Shown here in pieces: positions 62,966 through 64,000 of a stretch of 64,000 nucleotides of DNA. The position numbers and the translations under genes were made by a program. How positions within the stretch are numbered: position 1 is the first letter of the stretch; the number at the start of each line of letters is the position of its first letter. The notes beneath the pieces are model-generated. The model was not told where the DNA came from. It worked only from the letters and a program-made list of their open reading frames with translations, and ran no database searches. This DNA comes from Aotearoamyces nothofagi (Eukaryota; Ascomycota; Leotiomycetes; Leotiales; Tympanidaceae): NCBI GenBank assembly GCA_015345905.1, contig JADDTR010000030.1, forward strand, positions 186,001-250,000. Reading direction: 5' to 3'.

Positions 62966-63816
62966 TGTGGATCTCTAGCCATAATTATTGGAATCCAAAT
63001 CAGCTTCGCAAATACTGTAATGGAGCGTATCTTATTTCAGAAGATCGAAGTCAGAATTTAATCGAGACGTGGTTCTGTAGGTATCTAAGCTTCGCCTCCG
63101 GTGATATACTCGTACTGAGATATGCCGGCTTGTGAAATATTGGCGAACATAAGCACATAGTTACATAGATGATAGATTGTGAAATTTTTGAAGGAATTAA
63201 TCTCATAAAATCTAATTATATAACATTCATTCTTCAACATTATTGTTCATACGGAGAGAAATCGAAGTGAAACTATTTAAAATCCCAAATTTCCAATTTA
63301 TTTTCATTCTTCAATCCGTGTTTAAAACCAGCATATATGTAAAATTATACTATAATACCTCACAGGACCGAAATTCTCATCGGAATATTCGTCATACTTT
63401 TGTTCTGAGTGACTCTCAAATATACCTAAGCAAAAGGTCCTAAGTAGCTCTCAGACATGAAAGCTTACTTACCTTGCTCATGTCTAGTTGTAATTTCTAG
63501 TCGTTTGACCGATTGTTATACTTACCCCAGAAATAACGGCATACGTAGATAAGTCCTCGAGAGCCTTTATCCCAGACAAATGATATGGCTACTTACTGTA
63601 TGGAGCACACGAGGGTGTTGATTGATGTGCTCCAGTTATGGCTAGGGAGGGGACGGACAGCCTTCTGGGGAACATCGTTGTTCCGCTAATCCCTAGGCGT
63701 GCATTAATCCCTGCAATAATTGCTGAAGCGCATCTCCGAGATCTATGATGCCTTGATAATATCTCGGCGCTGAAGTTCTCACGAAGTCCTGTAAACTACA
63801 CAATCTTCTACACATC
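62966..63816. other. AT-leaning intergenic, no gene seen
   Basis: About 850 bp. A 66-codon frame at 63243-63443 has no motif. The last 150 bases are probably the promoter of the gene at 63817. Confidence 0.4.
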
Positions 63817-64000
63817 ATGGCGTCAAAATCATGTACGGCGTGCCTTCGGTCCCTGCGACGTCAACCGAGGTCAATTGGGCAGGTATTTATCTCACATGCG
63901 CCTGGCTGCGATCTTTGCTGATAGCACCTAGACATGTGGATTAGCAACATCTTATAGCTCGAGGCGCACGTTTATGACAATACTGCCACTACATGCCAAA
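63817..64000 (+). CDS. Partial gene, N-terminus of a probable mitochondrial protein
   Basis: ATG 63817 opens an exon to 63882 (MASKSCTACLRSLRRQPRSI). A 49-nt intron (63883-63931, GTATTT..CCTAG) follows, and a second exon runs off the window at 64000 (TCGLATSYSSRRTFMTILPL). The joined frame is basic, rich in Arg, Ser and Ala and free of acidic residues, as in a mitochondrial import signal. The identity of the protein cannot be told from 45 residues. A different acceptor 27 bases later would shift the frame and is less natural. Confidence 0.55.

Overview
The window is nuclear DNA from a filamentous ascomycete (Pezizomycotina). Introns are short (45-76 nt, with one of 154 and one of 203 nt). They start GTAAGT or GTGAGT and have CTAAC-like branch sites. 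A QDE-1/SAD-1 type RNA-dependent RNA polymerase, a fungal nickel transporter and fungal forms of Nup82, Srp72 and mL60 all point the same way. The class cannot be fixed from sequence alone; a leotiomycete-like fungus is only a guess. The AT-rich stretches, nearly free of CG and poor in CA/TG, look like the product of repeat-induced point mutation (RIP).

Left part (1-25.9 kb) is gene-poor. It has three AT-rich, RIP-like blocks (about 1.6-4.85, 6.79-7.25 and 20.48-21.4 kb). The first contains a cluster of perfect palindromes and the third a degenerate tandem repeat of about 42 bp. Eroded host genes lie beside them: an HsbA-like secreted protein relic and a frameshifted kinase-like gene. Intact genes here are two conserved proteins of unknown function (526 and 422 aa), the U5 snRNP protein Dib1, an aminoglycoside-phosphotransferase-like protein and a 228-aa protein of unknown function. 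Several heptamer, pentamer and dinucleotide repeats fill long non-coding stretches.

Middle part (26-53.6 kb) is a normal gene region. A 1649-aa membrane-anchored repeat protein and the ER ubiquitin ligase Doa10 are transcribed divergently. A 617-aa disordered protein with a possible PP1 docking motif and an intracellular GH31 glycosidase follow. The RNA-dependent RNA polymerase of RNA silencing stands head-to-head with a nickel/cobalt transporter. Then come a 277-aa orphan and an epoxide-hydrolase-like enzyme.

Right part (54-64 kb) starts with a decayed DUF7726-type gene. A compact housekeeping cluster follows: TRAPP subunit Trs20, mitochondrial ribosomal protein mL60, cap-binding protein Cbc2, nucleoporin Nup82 and SRP subunit Srp72. 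The first exons of a probable mitochondrial protein run off the right edge. Together these genes cover splicing, mRNA cap binding and nuclear-pore function, co-translational targeting, ER protein degradation and ER-Golgi traffic. Genome defence appears twice: as the RNA silencing polymerase and as the RIP-like scars in the AT-rich blocks.
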